Of a stretch of 5,031 bases of DNA, positions 1-4,952 are shown piece after piece. The stretch spans positions 1 to 5,031 of the forward strand of contig CAJKNS010000188.1 of assembly GCA_905201305.1 (NCBI GenBank), read 5' to 3'. Source of the stretch: an uncultured Eubacteriales bacterium. Lineage in GTDB: Bacteria > Bacillota > Clostridia > Oscillospirales > Oscillospiraceae. Positions within the stretch are counted from its first letter, which is position 1. The number at the start of each line of letters is the position of its first letter. Both the position numbers and the translations under genes were made by a program. The notes under the pieces are model-generated. The model worked only from the letters and a program-made list of their open reading frames with translations. It was not told the origin of the DNA and made no database searches.

Positions 1-5
1 TCGGA

Positions 6-156
6 CGTGAAATATTGCTTCGTCCCCCAAGGGGATTTGCTTCGCGGCACATAGGATTTATTTCATTTCATTTGATTCGTCAGAATCAAATTTCACAATG
101 CCGGAACGGCATTATTTCACACAACGAAGTTGTATTTCACGAAAACGCCTCGTTTC
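6..156. repeat. Array of short hairpins separated by ATTTCA(C) repeats
   Basis: ATTTCAC occurs at 90-96, 114-120 and 134-140, and ATTTCA at 60-65 and 65-70. Between these copies lie small inverted repeats with different stem sequences: 70-78/83-91 (9 bp, loop GTCA), 97-103/107-113 (7 bp, loop GAA) and 121-125/129-133 (5 bp, loop GAA). Further ones are 22-27/31-36 (6 bp with one G-T, loop CAA) and an imperfect one at 141-156. CGTGAAATA at 6-14 is the exact reverse complement of TATTTCACG at 133-141, so the array can also close into one large structure, although base 133 is shared with an inner stem. No reading frame explains it. It resembles the palindromic intergenic repeats common in clostridial genomes; I infer a non-autonomous repeat or a structured RNA. 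The left edge may lie beyond the window. The arithmetic of the stems is certain; the role is unknown. Confidence 0.8.
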
Positions 157-205
157 TGAGTCGTTGGTAATATAAAGGTAATTATGATATTTGGATGGAT
201 CACTT

Positions 206-1003
206 ATGGACAAGCAATCCCTGATCTCCTCCATTGCCCAGTCTCCGGAGGACACCTTATTATTAGCAAAAATTTATGACAAGCTCTCGGCAGGAGAGCG
301 GCGGAACATCCCATCCTTCACCTCGTTTTTAACGGGACGGGAGCAGCTGCTTGCGGACACCCTGATCCATCGCGCAGGGCTGCCGGAAATGCAGCATTTT
401 GGCGGCGTACCCGGCGCAGAGCGTCAGGTGATTGGCTATGTGCCGGATTACTATGACCCGGAAGAATTTCTTCTGGGCGACGAGGGACCTGTTGCTGCCC
501 TGCGTGCCCATATCTCCGCCTATGACCACTTGGACCATCGGGATTTCCTGGGCGGCATTCTCGCGCAGGGCATCCGCAGGGAAGTGCTGGGGGATATTTT
601 TGTGGGAGAGGATGCCTGCGATTTTCTGGTGCTCCGGGAAATGAGCGGCTATTTGCTTCAGAATCTATGCTCCATCGGGCGCTCCAGAGTGCATCTGGAG
701 GAAATTCCACTGTCTGATATTCATGTGCCGCAGCAGAAAACAAAGGTAATTCGGGATACGGTAGCATCGCTCAGGCTGGACAGCGTGATGGCGTCGGGCT
801 TTTCCATGGGACGAAGCAAGGCGCAAAGCTTCATCTCCGCCGGAAAGGTGCAGGTGGATCATCTGCCGGTCACCAAGGCAGATTCTGAAGTAAAAGAGGG
901 AAGCGTCATTTCCGCTCGGGGACTTGGAAAAATGAAAATCACAGCGGTGGGCGGTCTGACGAAAAAGGGCAGACAGTCCATTACGGTAGAGCGATATCTG
1001 TAA
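206..1003 (+). CDS. ylmH: YlmH-like RNA-binding protein with C-terminal S4 domain
   Basis: The product is 265 residues, close to the usual YlmH length. The N-terminal and central part carries the family's GG(x)nAER region (about 66-73), the signature HRDFLGGIL at 111-119 and GDI at 129-131, followed by a conserved stretch ending near 165. Residues about 190-250 form an S4 RNA-binding domain: RLD, then GRSKAQSFISAGKVQVD, ending in a TKKGR motif (252-256). The family is cytoplasmic; in Bacillus and Streptococcus it is linked to cell division, and it has been reported to act on 50S ribosomal subunits in ribosome quality control. I chose ATG at 206 because MDKQSL looks like clostridial orthologue N-termini. 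An in-frame TTG at 191, 11 nt after AAAGGT (174-179), would add five residues and cannot be excluded. The usual sepF/divIVA neighbours are absent downstream; a GNAT gene follows after 24 nt instead. Confidence 0.9.
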   Translation: MDKQSLISSIAQSPEDTLLLAKIYDKLSAGERRNIPSFTSFLTGREQLLADTLIHRAGLPEMQHFGGVPGAERQVIGYVPDYYDPEEFLLGDEGPVAALRAHISAYDHLDHRDFLGGILAQGIRREVLGDIFVGEDACDFLVLREMSGYLLQNLCSIGRSRVHLEEIPLSDIHVPQQKTKVIRDTVASLRLDSVMASGFSMGRSKAQSFISAGKVQVDHLPVTKADSEVKEGSVISARGLGKMKITAVGGLTKKGRQSITVERYL

Positions 1004-1014
1004 AATGCAACTAC

Positions 1015-1020
1015 GGGAGG
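1015..1020 (+). promoter_or_regulatory. Ribosome binding site that decides the GNAT start
   Basis: GGGAGG ends at 1020. An ATG at 1022 is only 1 nt away and too close for initiation, while the in-frame ATG at 1028 is 7 nt away. The acetyltransferase therefore most likely starts at 1028 (MITSLW), two residues shorter than the longest frame. Confidence 0.75.
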
Positions 1021-1027
1021 TATGAAT

Positions 1028-1501
1028 ATGATTACATCTCTTTGGATGAAGCCGGGGGACGATCTCACTGCGGCGCTCCGCATCCGGGAGCAGGTGTTCC
1101 AGCAGGAGCTGGGGCTTTCTCAGGCAGAGGATCAGGATGCGCTGGACGCGTATTCCTATCATCTGGTACTGCTGTATAACGACGTTCCTGCGGCAACCGG
1201 ACGGATTTCCTATGACGGCGTTGGCGTTGCAAAGCTCAGCAGAATCTGCGTGCTGCCGAAATTCCGCCGTCAGGGCATTGGCGACGGACTGGTGAAGGTT
1301 CTGGACTATAAAGCGTCGCAGCTGGGCATGCAAAAGTCCCGGGTGGAGACGATTCCGGCGCTGGAGCCCTTTTATATGCGCATTGGCTATCTGCGGGACG
1401 GAAAGGCCTCGCAGCTTGCGGGTATGGAGCTGATTTCTATGGAGAAGGAGACAAACGATGGAACAAGAGAAAATTGCGCGCATCAATGCACTTGCCCGTA
1501 A
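1028..1501 (+). CDS. GNAT-family N-acetyltransferase (ElaA/YjcF-like)
   Basis: This is a 157-residue protein with the GNAT fold pattern. It would transfer the acetyl group of acetyl-CoA to an amine; the substrate cannot be read from the sequence. An N-terminal R20-x-x-VF-x-x-E27 motif followed by an acidic D/E stretch and ATGRI (56-60) is typical of the ElaA/YjcF-type group. The acetyl-CoA pyrophosphate loop is clear: VLP then FRRQGIGDGL (79-88), and the later FY (115-116) with IGY fits motif B. The family-like core ends about residue 141 (SMEKE). The last 14 or so residues, from residue 144 on, are encoded by DNA that is also the start of the next gene, and they look like read-through tail with two cysteines. 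It is 24 nt downstream of ylmH and probably cotranscribed with it. Confidence 0.85.
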   Translation: MITSLWMKPGDDLTAALRIREQVFQQELGLSQAEDQDALDAYSYHLVLLYNDVPAATGRISYDGVGVAKLSRICVLPKFRRQGIGDGLVKVLDYKASQLGMQKSRVETIPALEPFYMRIGYLRDGKASQLAGMELISMEKETNDGTRENCAHQCTCP

Positions 1502-1664
1502 GGCAAAGGCAGAGGGGCTGACCCCTGAGGAAATTACCGAGCGGGATCAGCTTCGGAAGGAATACATTGCTGATGTGAAACGCAGCTTAGTCGGTCAGCT
1601 GGAGAACACCACCATTGTTCGCCCGGACGGCTCCCGGCAAAAGGTCACAAAGAAAAAACGATAA
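1458..1664 (+). CDS. UPF0291/DUF896 family protein (YnzC-like)
   Basis: The product is 68 residues, small, highly charged and cytoplasmic. The pattern EKIARINALARKAKAEGLTP, then a stretch of E/R-rich helix (EEITERDQLRKEYI), then the block GQLENTTIVRPDG and a lysine-rich end, matches the UPF0291/DUF896 family very well. In that family (for example B. subtilis YnzC) the N-terminal part is a helical hairpin; the molecular function is not established. The start is supported by AAGGAG at 1445-1450, 7 nt before the ATG. The first 44 nt lie inside the acetyltransferase gene in another frame, so its ribosomes must load within the upstream coding region, which suggests coupled translation. A strong hairpin terminator follows directly. 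Confidence 0.92.
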   Translation: MEQEKIARINALARKAKAEGLTPEEITERDQLRKEYIADVKRSLVGQLENTTIVRPDGSRQKVTKKKR

Positions 1665-1671
1665 TTTAAAT

Positions 1672-1719
1672 ACGGTACCGAGCTTCAGCATATGCTGATT
1701 CGGTACCGTTATTGTTTTA
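1672..1719. terminator. Two-part hairpin terminator between convergent genes
   Basis: The outer arms ACGGTACCGA (1672-1681) and TCGGTACCGT (1700-1709) pair perfectly over 10 bp. Inside them TCAGCA (1685-1690) pairs with TGCTGA (1693-1698), separated from the outer stem by a small uneven internal loop. A T-rich run (TTATTGTTTTAT) follows on the + strand, as expected for Rho-independent termination after the DUF896 gene. On the - strand the stem is followed by a weaker ATTTAAATTAT run, so it may also end transcription of the convergent DUF1294 gene. Its right flank overlaps that gene's stop codon (1717-1719). Confidence 0.85.
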
Positions 1720-1983
1720 TCGGAAATAGAAATAGGCTGCTGCCAATAGAATTTGCACACTCAGAATGACGGGCATTCCGATTACAAATGTTCTGTGCTT
1801 TGTTTTATGCCGAAACAGCTGCATTCCTGCAATGGCGCCAATGCTGCCGCCCAGAATTGCCGAGAGAAATAACGTTTTTTCTGGAATCCGCCAGGCGCCG
1901 TTCTGGGCTTTCTTTTTGTCTATGCCCATGAGAAAAAAGGCGATGATATTGATGATAATCAGGTAGTAAATGAAATACTGCAT
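1717..1983 (-). CDS. DUF1294 family small membrane protein (YsdA-like)
   Basis: The 88-residue product is hydrophobic, with a membrane segment at about 5-20, another around 39-55 and a third at about 66-86. Family signatures are all present: IDKKKA (21-26), WRIPEKTL (31-38), GGSIGA (45-50) and FRHKTKH (57-63). DUF1294 proteins are inner-membrane proteins of unknown function. GGAGGGAG (complement of 1988-1995) lies 4 nt before the ATG and supports the start. The gene is 30 nt downstream of the M50 protease gene on the same strand, and is probably the last gene of that transcript. Its stop codon lies in the flank of the shared terminator. Confidence 0.9.
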   Translation of the reverse strand: MQYFIYYLIIINIIAFFLMGIDKKKAQNGAWRIPEKTLFLSAILGGSIGAIAGMQLFRHKTKHRTFVIGMPVILSVQILLAAAYFYFR

Positions 1984-2013
1984 GGCACTCCCTCCGGGAA
2001 TAGTGTAGCAGAA

Positions 2014-2589
2014 TTATTCGGTCTTGGCAACCAGATAGATGCTTTTCAGCAGCAATAGCCCTGCAAGCGCCGGGAGCCACAGCCCCAGGTGATATCGTTT
2101 CCCTATCAAAATTCCAAAGGGCAGAACCAGCATACAGAAAACCAGGGAGACAATCTGCGCCGTCCGCTGCGCCGCCTCCTGAGAAAGCCGGAGACACAAC
2201 AGATTCTCCAAAATGCCGCTACCGTCCAGACCGCAGATGGGCAGCAGGTTGAAAAGCCCCAGGCAAAGACTGATGATGCTTGTCACCGGAAACAGCCGCC
2301 CATACAGTCCCAGCAGCAGGCTTGCAGCAGGTCCTGCGGCATAGGCAAGGACTGCCTGAATGTAGCCCAGACTTTGGATCTCCATGGAAGCGCCCATCCC
2401 GTGCAGCGTCAAATGCGTGGGAGGCTTTTTGAGCAGGAAAAGCGCGATATAATGCCCCAGCTCGTGGATTACCGCTGCCCATAAAAACCCCAGAGACAGT
2501 CTGGGCTGCAAATAGATCAGGATGCTCAGCCATAAAATCAGCGACGGATGGACGGTAATCCGGCATTTCAGCGGAAATACTGCCCCCAT
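2014..2589 (-). CDS. M50 family intramembrane metalloprotease (SpoIVFB-like)
   Basis: The product is 191 residues with about five or six hydrophobic segments. HELGH at 42-46 provides the two zinc-binding histidines and the catalytic glutamate. NLLPICGLDG at 114-123 supplies the third ligand, Asp122, in the NxxPxxxLDG motif. AAGPAASLLLG (84-94) is the conserved central segment. The order and short length, without PDZ or CBS domains, fit the SpoIVFB-like group, which cuts membrane-bound substrates such as pro-sigma factors in sporulating Firmicutes. The substrate here is unknown. SpoIVFB-type proteins usually read PLDGG, whereas here it is GLDGS, a variation next to the ligand. The ATG follows GGTGA (complement of 2594-2598) and lies 22 bp inside the upstream small-protein gene, so translation is likely coupled. 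The gene is paralogous in fold but not close in sequence to the + strand protease at 2853. Confidence 0.88.
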   Translation of the reverse strand: MGAVFPLKCRITVHPSLILWLSILIYLQPRLSLGFLWAAVIHELGHYIALFLLKKPPTHLTLHGMGASMEIQSLGYIQAVLAYAAGPAASLLLGLYGRLFPVTSIISLCLGLFNLLPICGLDGSGILENLLCLRLSQEAAQRTAQIVSLVFCMLVLPFGILIGKRYHLGLWLPALAGLLLLKSIYLVAKTE

Positions 2590-2750
2590 GCTGTCACCGC
2601 CTTTTCATCCAGCTGAGCTGCCGCCTGCGAAATCGCCTGATCCGTGTTTCCGAGAAAATCCCGGCATAGCTTGGGCGCAGTCAGTATGAGCGCCGTAAGA
2701 AACAGCAGCACTGCCGTATAGAATATCCACCCCTGGAGCAGCTTTTTCAT
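2568..2750 (-). CDS. Small single-pass membrane protein, unknown function
   Basis: This short frame of 60 residues starts MKKLLQGW. It has two N-terminal lysines, a hydrophobic segment at about 8-26 (probable uncleaved signal anchor, N-terminus in the cytoplasm), then a polar 30-residue tail containing one Cys (29) and an Ala/Gln-rich helix (DQAISQAAAQLDEKAV). I do not recognise a family. The start is supported by GAGGTG (complement of 2757-2762), 6 nt before the ATG at 2750; another in-frame ATG at 2756 directly abuts this site and is unlikely. Longer upstream extension would run into the divergent protease gene. It overlaps the M50 gene by 22 bp. The position just ahead of a SpoIVFB-like protease invites comparison with SpoIVFA, but there is no visible LytM domain and the length is far shorter. 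Its role as a partner is inference. Confidence 0.7.
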   Translation of the reverse strand: MKKLLQGWIFYTAVLLFLTALILTAPKLCRDFLGNTDQAISQAAAQLDEKAVTAWGQYFR

Positions 2751-2771
2751 ATGCATCACCTCAGGGTATCC

Positions 2772-2792
2772 TATGATGCGATGTCTATCATA
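2772..2792. promoter_or_regulatory. Inverted repeat in the divergent region, possible operator
   Basis: TATGAT (2772-2777) and ATCATA (2787-2792) are perfect reverse complements separated by 9 nt. The palindrome sits 4 nt upstream of the -35 of the + strand promoter and 22 nt upstream of the - strand start at 2750, so a dimeric regulator could affect both transcripts. On the - strand the right arm also reads TATGAT, a possible -10, but no good -35 is present at 16-18 nt. A 6-bp repeat in an AT-rich region can arise by chance. Confidence 0.35.
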
Positions 2793-2796
2793 ATTC

Positions 2797-2825
2797 TTGC
2801 TATTTTTCCGGGAAGATGCTATACT
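2797..2825 (+). promoter_or_regulatory. Sigma-A promoter with extended -10 for the protease-scpAB operon
   Basis: The -35 box is TTGCTA (2797-2802) and the -10 box is TATACT (2820-2825), with a 17-nt spacer. A TG at 2817-2818 gives an extended -10. The predicted transcript would start near 2832, giving a leader of only about 20 nt before the ATG at 2853. Confidence 0.75.
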
Positions 2826-2838
2826 AAAATGAATTATT

Positions 2839-2844
2839 AGGAGG
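2839..2844 (+). promoter_or_regulatory. Ribosome binding site that sets the protease start
   Basis: AGGAGG at 2839-2844 is 8 nt from ATG 2853 but only 2 nt from the in-frame TTG at 2847. The protein therefore begins MQAF at 2853 rather than MPMQAF. Confidence 0.8.
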
Positions 2845-2852
2845 ATTTGCCC

Positions 2853-3545
2853 ATGCAAGCATTTACAGCCTGGCTGAATCAATTGAATCTCGGCATCGTA
2901 TGGGACTATGTGGTGATTGTAGCAGCGTCCATGCTGTGCATTATGTTCCATGAGGTAAGCCACGGTGTAGTTGCCCTAAAGCTGGGAGATACCACTGCCC
3001 GGGATGCGGGACGGCTGACCTTTAATCCCATTAAACATGTGGACATCTGGGGACTTTTAATGATGGCAATTTTCCGGTTCGGTTGGGCAAAGCCGGTGCC
3101 CATCGATATGCGGAATTTTAAGCATCCGGTGCGGGATATGGCGATTACTGCCGCTGCCGGTCCCATTTCCAATGTGATTCTGGCGTTTCTTGCCCTGTGC
3201 GTCCGGGCGGGAGCGGTGTATGTCTACCAGAAAACCGGTGGGGTGATTTCCGATTTTATCATTACCTTTACAGAGTATACGGCAATTTTAAGCGTGGGCT
3301 TGGCGGTATTTAACGTGATTCCCATTCCGCCGCTGGACGGCAGCAAGGTGTTAAATGCACTGCTGCCTCAGAATGTCTACTATAAAATTCTCCGGTATGA
3401 GCGCTACGGCTTTCTGGTGATGATGCTGGTGCTCTGGACCGGGATTCTGGATGTGCCCCTGGACTTTTGCCGGAATGCGCTCTTAAATGGACTGAGCGCC
3501 ATTTCCACGTTCCCATACTATACTTTGCGGGCAATTTTCGGTTAA
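2853..3545 (+). CDS. Site-2 protease family intramembrane metalloprotease (M50)
   Basis: The product is 230 residues with four or five membrane segments. HEVSH at 33-37 has the zinc-binding histidines and catalytic Glu34. GRLTFNPIKHVD (53-64), KPVPI (80-84), AAGPISN (101-107) and the third-ligand motif NVIPIPPLDG (154-163, Asp162) are characteristic of the YwhC-like M50 group widespread in Clostridia and Bacilli. No PDZ domain is present. The family cleaves transmembrane substrates; this group's substrates are largely unknown. The gene has its own promoter and strong ribosome binding site and is first in the operon with scpA and scpB; its stop codon is 10 nt before scpA and overlaps that gene's AAGGAG. 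This neighbourhood with scpAB recurs in clostridial genomes as far as I know, but a functional link to chromosome segregation is not shown. Confidence 0.92.
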   Translation: MQAFTAWLNQLNLGIVWDYVVIVAASMLCIMFHEVSHGVVALKLGDTTARDAGRLTFNPIKHVDIWGLLMMAIFRFGWAKPVPIDMRNFKHPVRDMAITAAAGPISNVILAFLALCVRAGAVYVYQKTGGVISDFIITFTEYTAILSVGLAVFNVIPIPPLDGSKVLNALLPQNVYYKILRYERYGFLVMMLVLWTGILDVPLDFCRNALLNGLSAISTFPYYTLRAIFG

Positions 3546-3555
3546 GGAGCTTTTC

Positions 3556-4347
3556 ATGAACGAACCAACCTACCACCTGAGTCATGTGGTAAAGTCGAAA
3601 AATGCGGAACCGGAGGATTTTACCGGACCGCTGGACGTGATCCTACTGCTGCTCAGTAAAAATAAAATCGAAATCCGGGACATTCAGATCTCCGTGATTC
3701 TGGAGCAATATCTGGCGTATTTGGACGAAATGAAACGAATGGATCTGGAGATTGCCAGCGAATTCATCACCATGGCGTCTCAGCTGGTGCTCATTAAGAC
3801 GAAAATGCTGCTCAGTGAAGCCGAGCGCCAGGAGGGACTCAGCGAAATGGAACTGCTGATTCAGTCTCTGGAGCAGCGGCAGCGGCAGGAAATTCTGGAG
3901 AAGCTCAAAAGCCCTGCTTCCTGGCTGGAAAAGCGCAACGACATCGGCAGAAACACCTTTGTGAAGAATCCAGAGCCCCTGCGGAAGGACAATACCTATC
4001 GCTATCAGCATGATAAGGATGATCTGAGGCGGGCGCTGTTTGATCTTCAGGAGCGCAGCCGGGTCAAGCTGCCCACGCCGGTAACGGCGTTTAATGGCAT
4101 TGTGGGGAAAGAGCCCTATCCCGTGGAGCGGAAATCCGCGGAGATTTTAAAGCGGCTGATCTCCGGCGGCATTGCCAAGCTGAAAAGCCTGTTCCGGGGA
4201 AATAAATCCCGGTCTGAGGTGGTGGCAACGTTTCTGTCGGTGCTGGAGCTGTGTAAGATTCACAGCATATCGGTCAATCAAGATGAGAATAACGAATACC
4301 GGGTATCCTATTTAAAGATGCCCGATGAAAGCGAGGTGCGGGAGTGA
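3556..4347 (+). CDS. scpA: Segregation and condensation protein A (kleisin ScpA)
   Basis: The 263-residue product is the kleisin subunit of bacterial condensin, bridging the Smc heads and binding ScpB to compact and segregate newly replicated chromosomes. The N-terminal block FTGPLDVILLLLSKNKIEIR (22-41) and the following LEQYLAYL are the hallmark of the Smc neck-binding helical domain. IASEFITMASQLVLIKTKML (66-85) continues it. The middle (about 95-150) is charged and likely flexible with ScpB-binding helices. The C-terminal block RSEVVATFLSVLELCKIHSI (219-238) is the winged-helix domain that contacts the Smc ATPase head. Length matches the family (about 240-265). AAGGAG (3544-3549) is 6 nt before the ATG. 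The N-terminal 18 residues before the conserved block are slightly longer than in many homologues. It overlaps scpB by one base. Confidence 0.96.
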   Translation: MNEPTYHLSHVVKSKNAEPEDFTGPLDVILLLLSKNKIEIRDIQISVILEQYLAYLDEMKRMDLEIASEFITMASQLVLIKTKMLLSEAERQEGLSEMELLIQSLEQRQRQEILEKLKSPASWLEKRNDIGRNTFVKNPEPLRKDNTYRYQHDKDDLRRALFDLQERSRVKLPTPVTAFNGIVGKEPYPVERKSAEILKRLISGGIAKLKSLFRGNKSRSEVVATFLSVLELCKIHSISVNQDENNEYRVSYLKMPDESEVRE

Positions 4348-4952
4348 TGGAGGAAGCGGAAATCCGAAGAGCCATTGAAGCGATTCTGTTTGCGGCAGGG
4401 GACCCGGTAGGCATTGAGCGGATGGCGCTTGCCATTGGCGCGGGAACCGACCAGATTGAAGCGGCACTGAAGGAGCTGATGGATGCCTACAGCTTTGAGC
4501 GTCGGGGCATGCGAATCATCCGTCTGGAGGATGCCTATCAGATGGTGTCAGCGCAGGAACTCAGTGACGTCATTACCCGCGCACTGGAGACCAGAAAGCC
4601 CCCCAAGCTCAGCGCATCGGCACTGGAAACCCTGACAGTGATCGCCTATTATCAGCCCACCACCAAGGCGTTTGTGGAGCAGATTCGCGGCGTGGACAGC
4701 AGCTATACCATCTCGGCGCTCTTAAATAAAAAGCTCATTGAAGAGCAGGGAAGGCTCAGTGTTCCCGGGCGTCCCATTCTCTATGGCACCACGCCGGACT
4801 TCCTCCGGACCTTTGGCATTGCATCCCTGGAGGAGCTGCCGGAGGTGGACCTTCCAAAGGCGCAGACCCAGCAGGTGGAGATGCAGCTGTCCCTGGAGGA
4901 CCAGCAGGTGCAGCAGGCGGCGTTTGACCCGACTGAGGAAGCAACGTCATGA
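4347..4952 (+). CDS. scpB: Segregation and condensation protein B (ScpB)
   Basis: The 201-residue product forms dimers that bind the middle of ScpA in the Smc-ScpAB condensin. It consists of two winged-helix domains: the first about 5-80 (IRRAIEAILFAAGDPV start, YQMVSA at 64-69), the second about 85-158 with the signature LSASALETLTVIAYYQP (88-104), the RGVDS turn (114-118) and GRPILYGTTPDFLRTFGI (141-158). After about 165 there is a polar Gln/Glu-rich tail, probably disordered, which varies between species. The ATG at 4347 overlaps the scpA stop in TGATG; GAGGTG at 4333-4338 is 8 nt upstream. A GTG at 4344 would add one residue and is less likely. The stop codon overlaps the next start as ATGA. 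Confidence 0.96.
   Translation: MEEAEIRRAIEAILFAAGDPVGIERMALAIGAGTDQIEAALKELMDAYSFERRGMRIIRLEDAYQMVSAQELSDVITRALETRKPPKLSASALETLTVIAYYQPTTKAFVEQIRGVDSSYTISALLNKKLIEEQGRLSVPGRPILYGTTPDFLRTFGIASLEELPEVDLPKAQTQQVEMQLSLEDQQVQQAAFDPTEEATS

Noticed and set aside
6..156. CRISPR array
   Set aside because: Repeats are only 6-7 nt and the intervening pieces are palindromes of uneven length; no cas gene is in the window.
171..188. TATAAA or TATGAT as the ylmH promoter -10
   Set aside because: No reasonable -35 lies 16-18 nt upstream of either, and the region is AT-rich, so such matches are expected by chance.
184..279. 31-codon frame starting ATG 184 after AAAGGT
   Set aside because: It lies in another frame over the ylmH start, has no recognisable features, and is short enough to arise by chance.
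665..1486. Long - strand frame of 273 codons
   Set aside because: It lies opposite the ylmH and GNAT genes, both with clear family motifs; its translation is rich in His, Arg and Cys without any domain.
2772..2778. Sporulation sigma -10 (CATCATA on the - strand) for the small protein/protease genes
   Set aside because: The 7-mer fits a sigma-F/G-like -10, but I find no matching -35 at the correct distance.
2751..2963. Upstream extension of the small membrane protein to 2963
   Set aside because: It would cross the + strand promoter and run antisense through the second protease; a good ribosome binding site supports the start at 2750.
4756..4950. - strand frame of 64 codons rich in Pro, Ala and Gly
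   Set aside because: It is the shadow of the scpB C-terminal region and has no motif or ribosome binding site of note.
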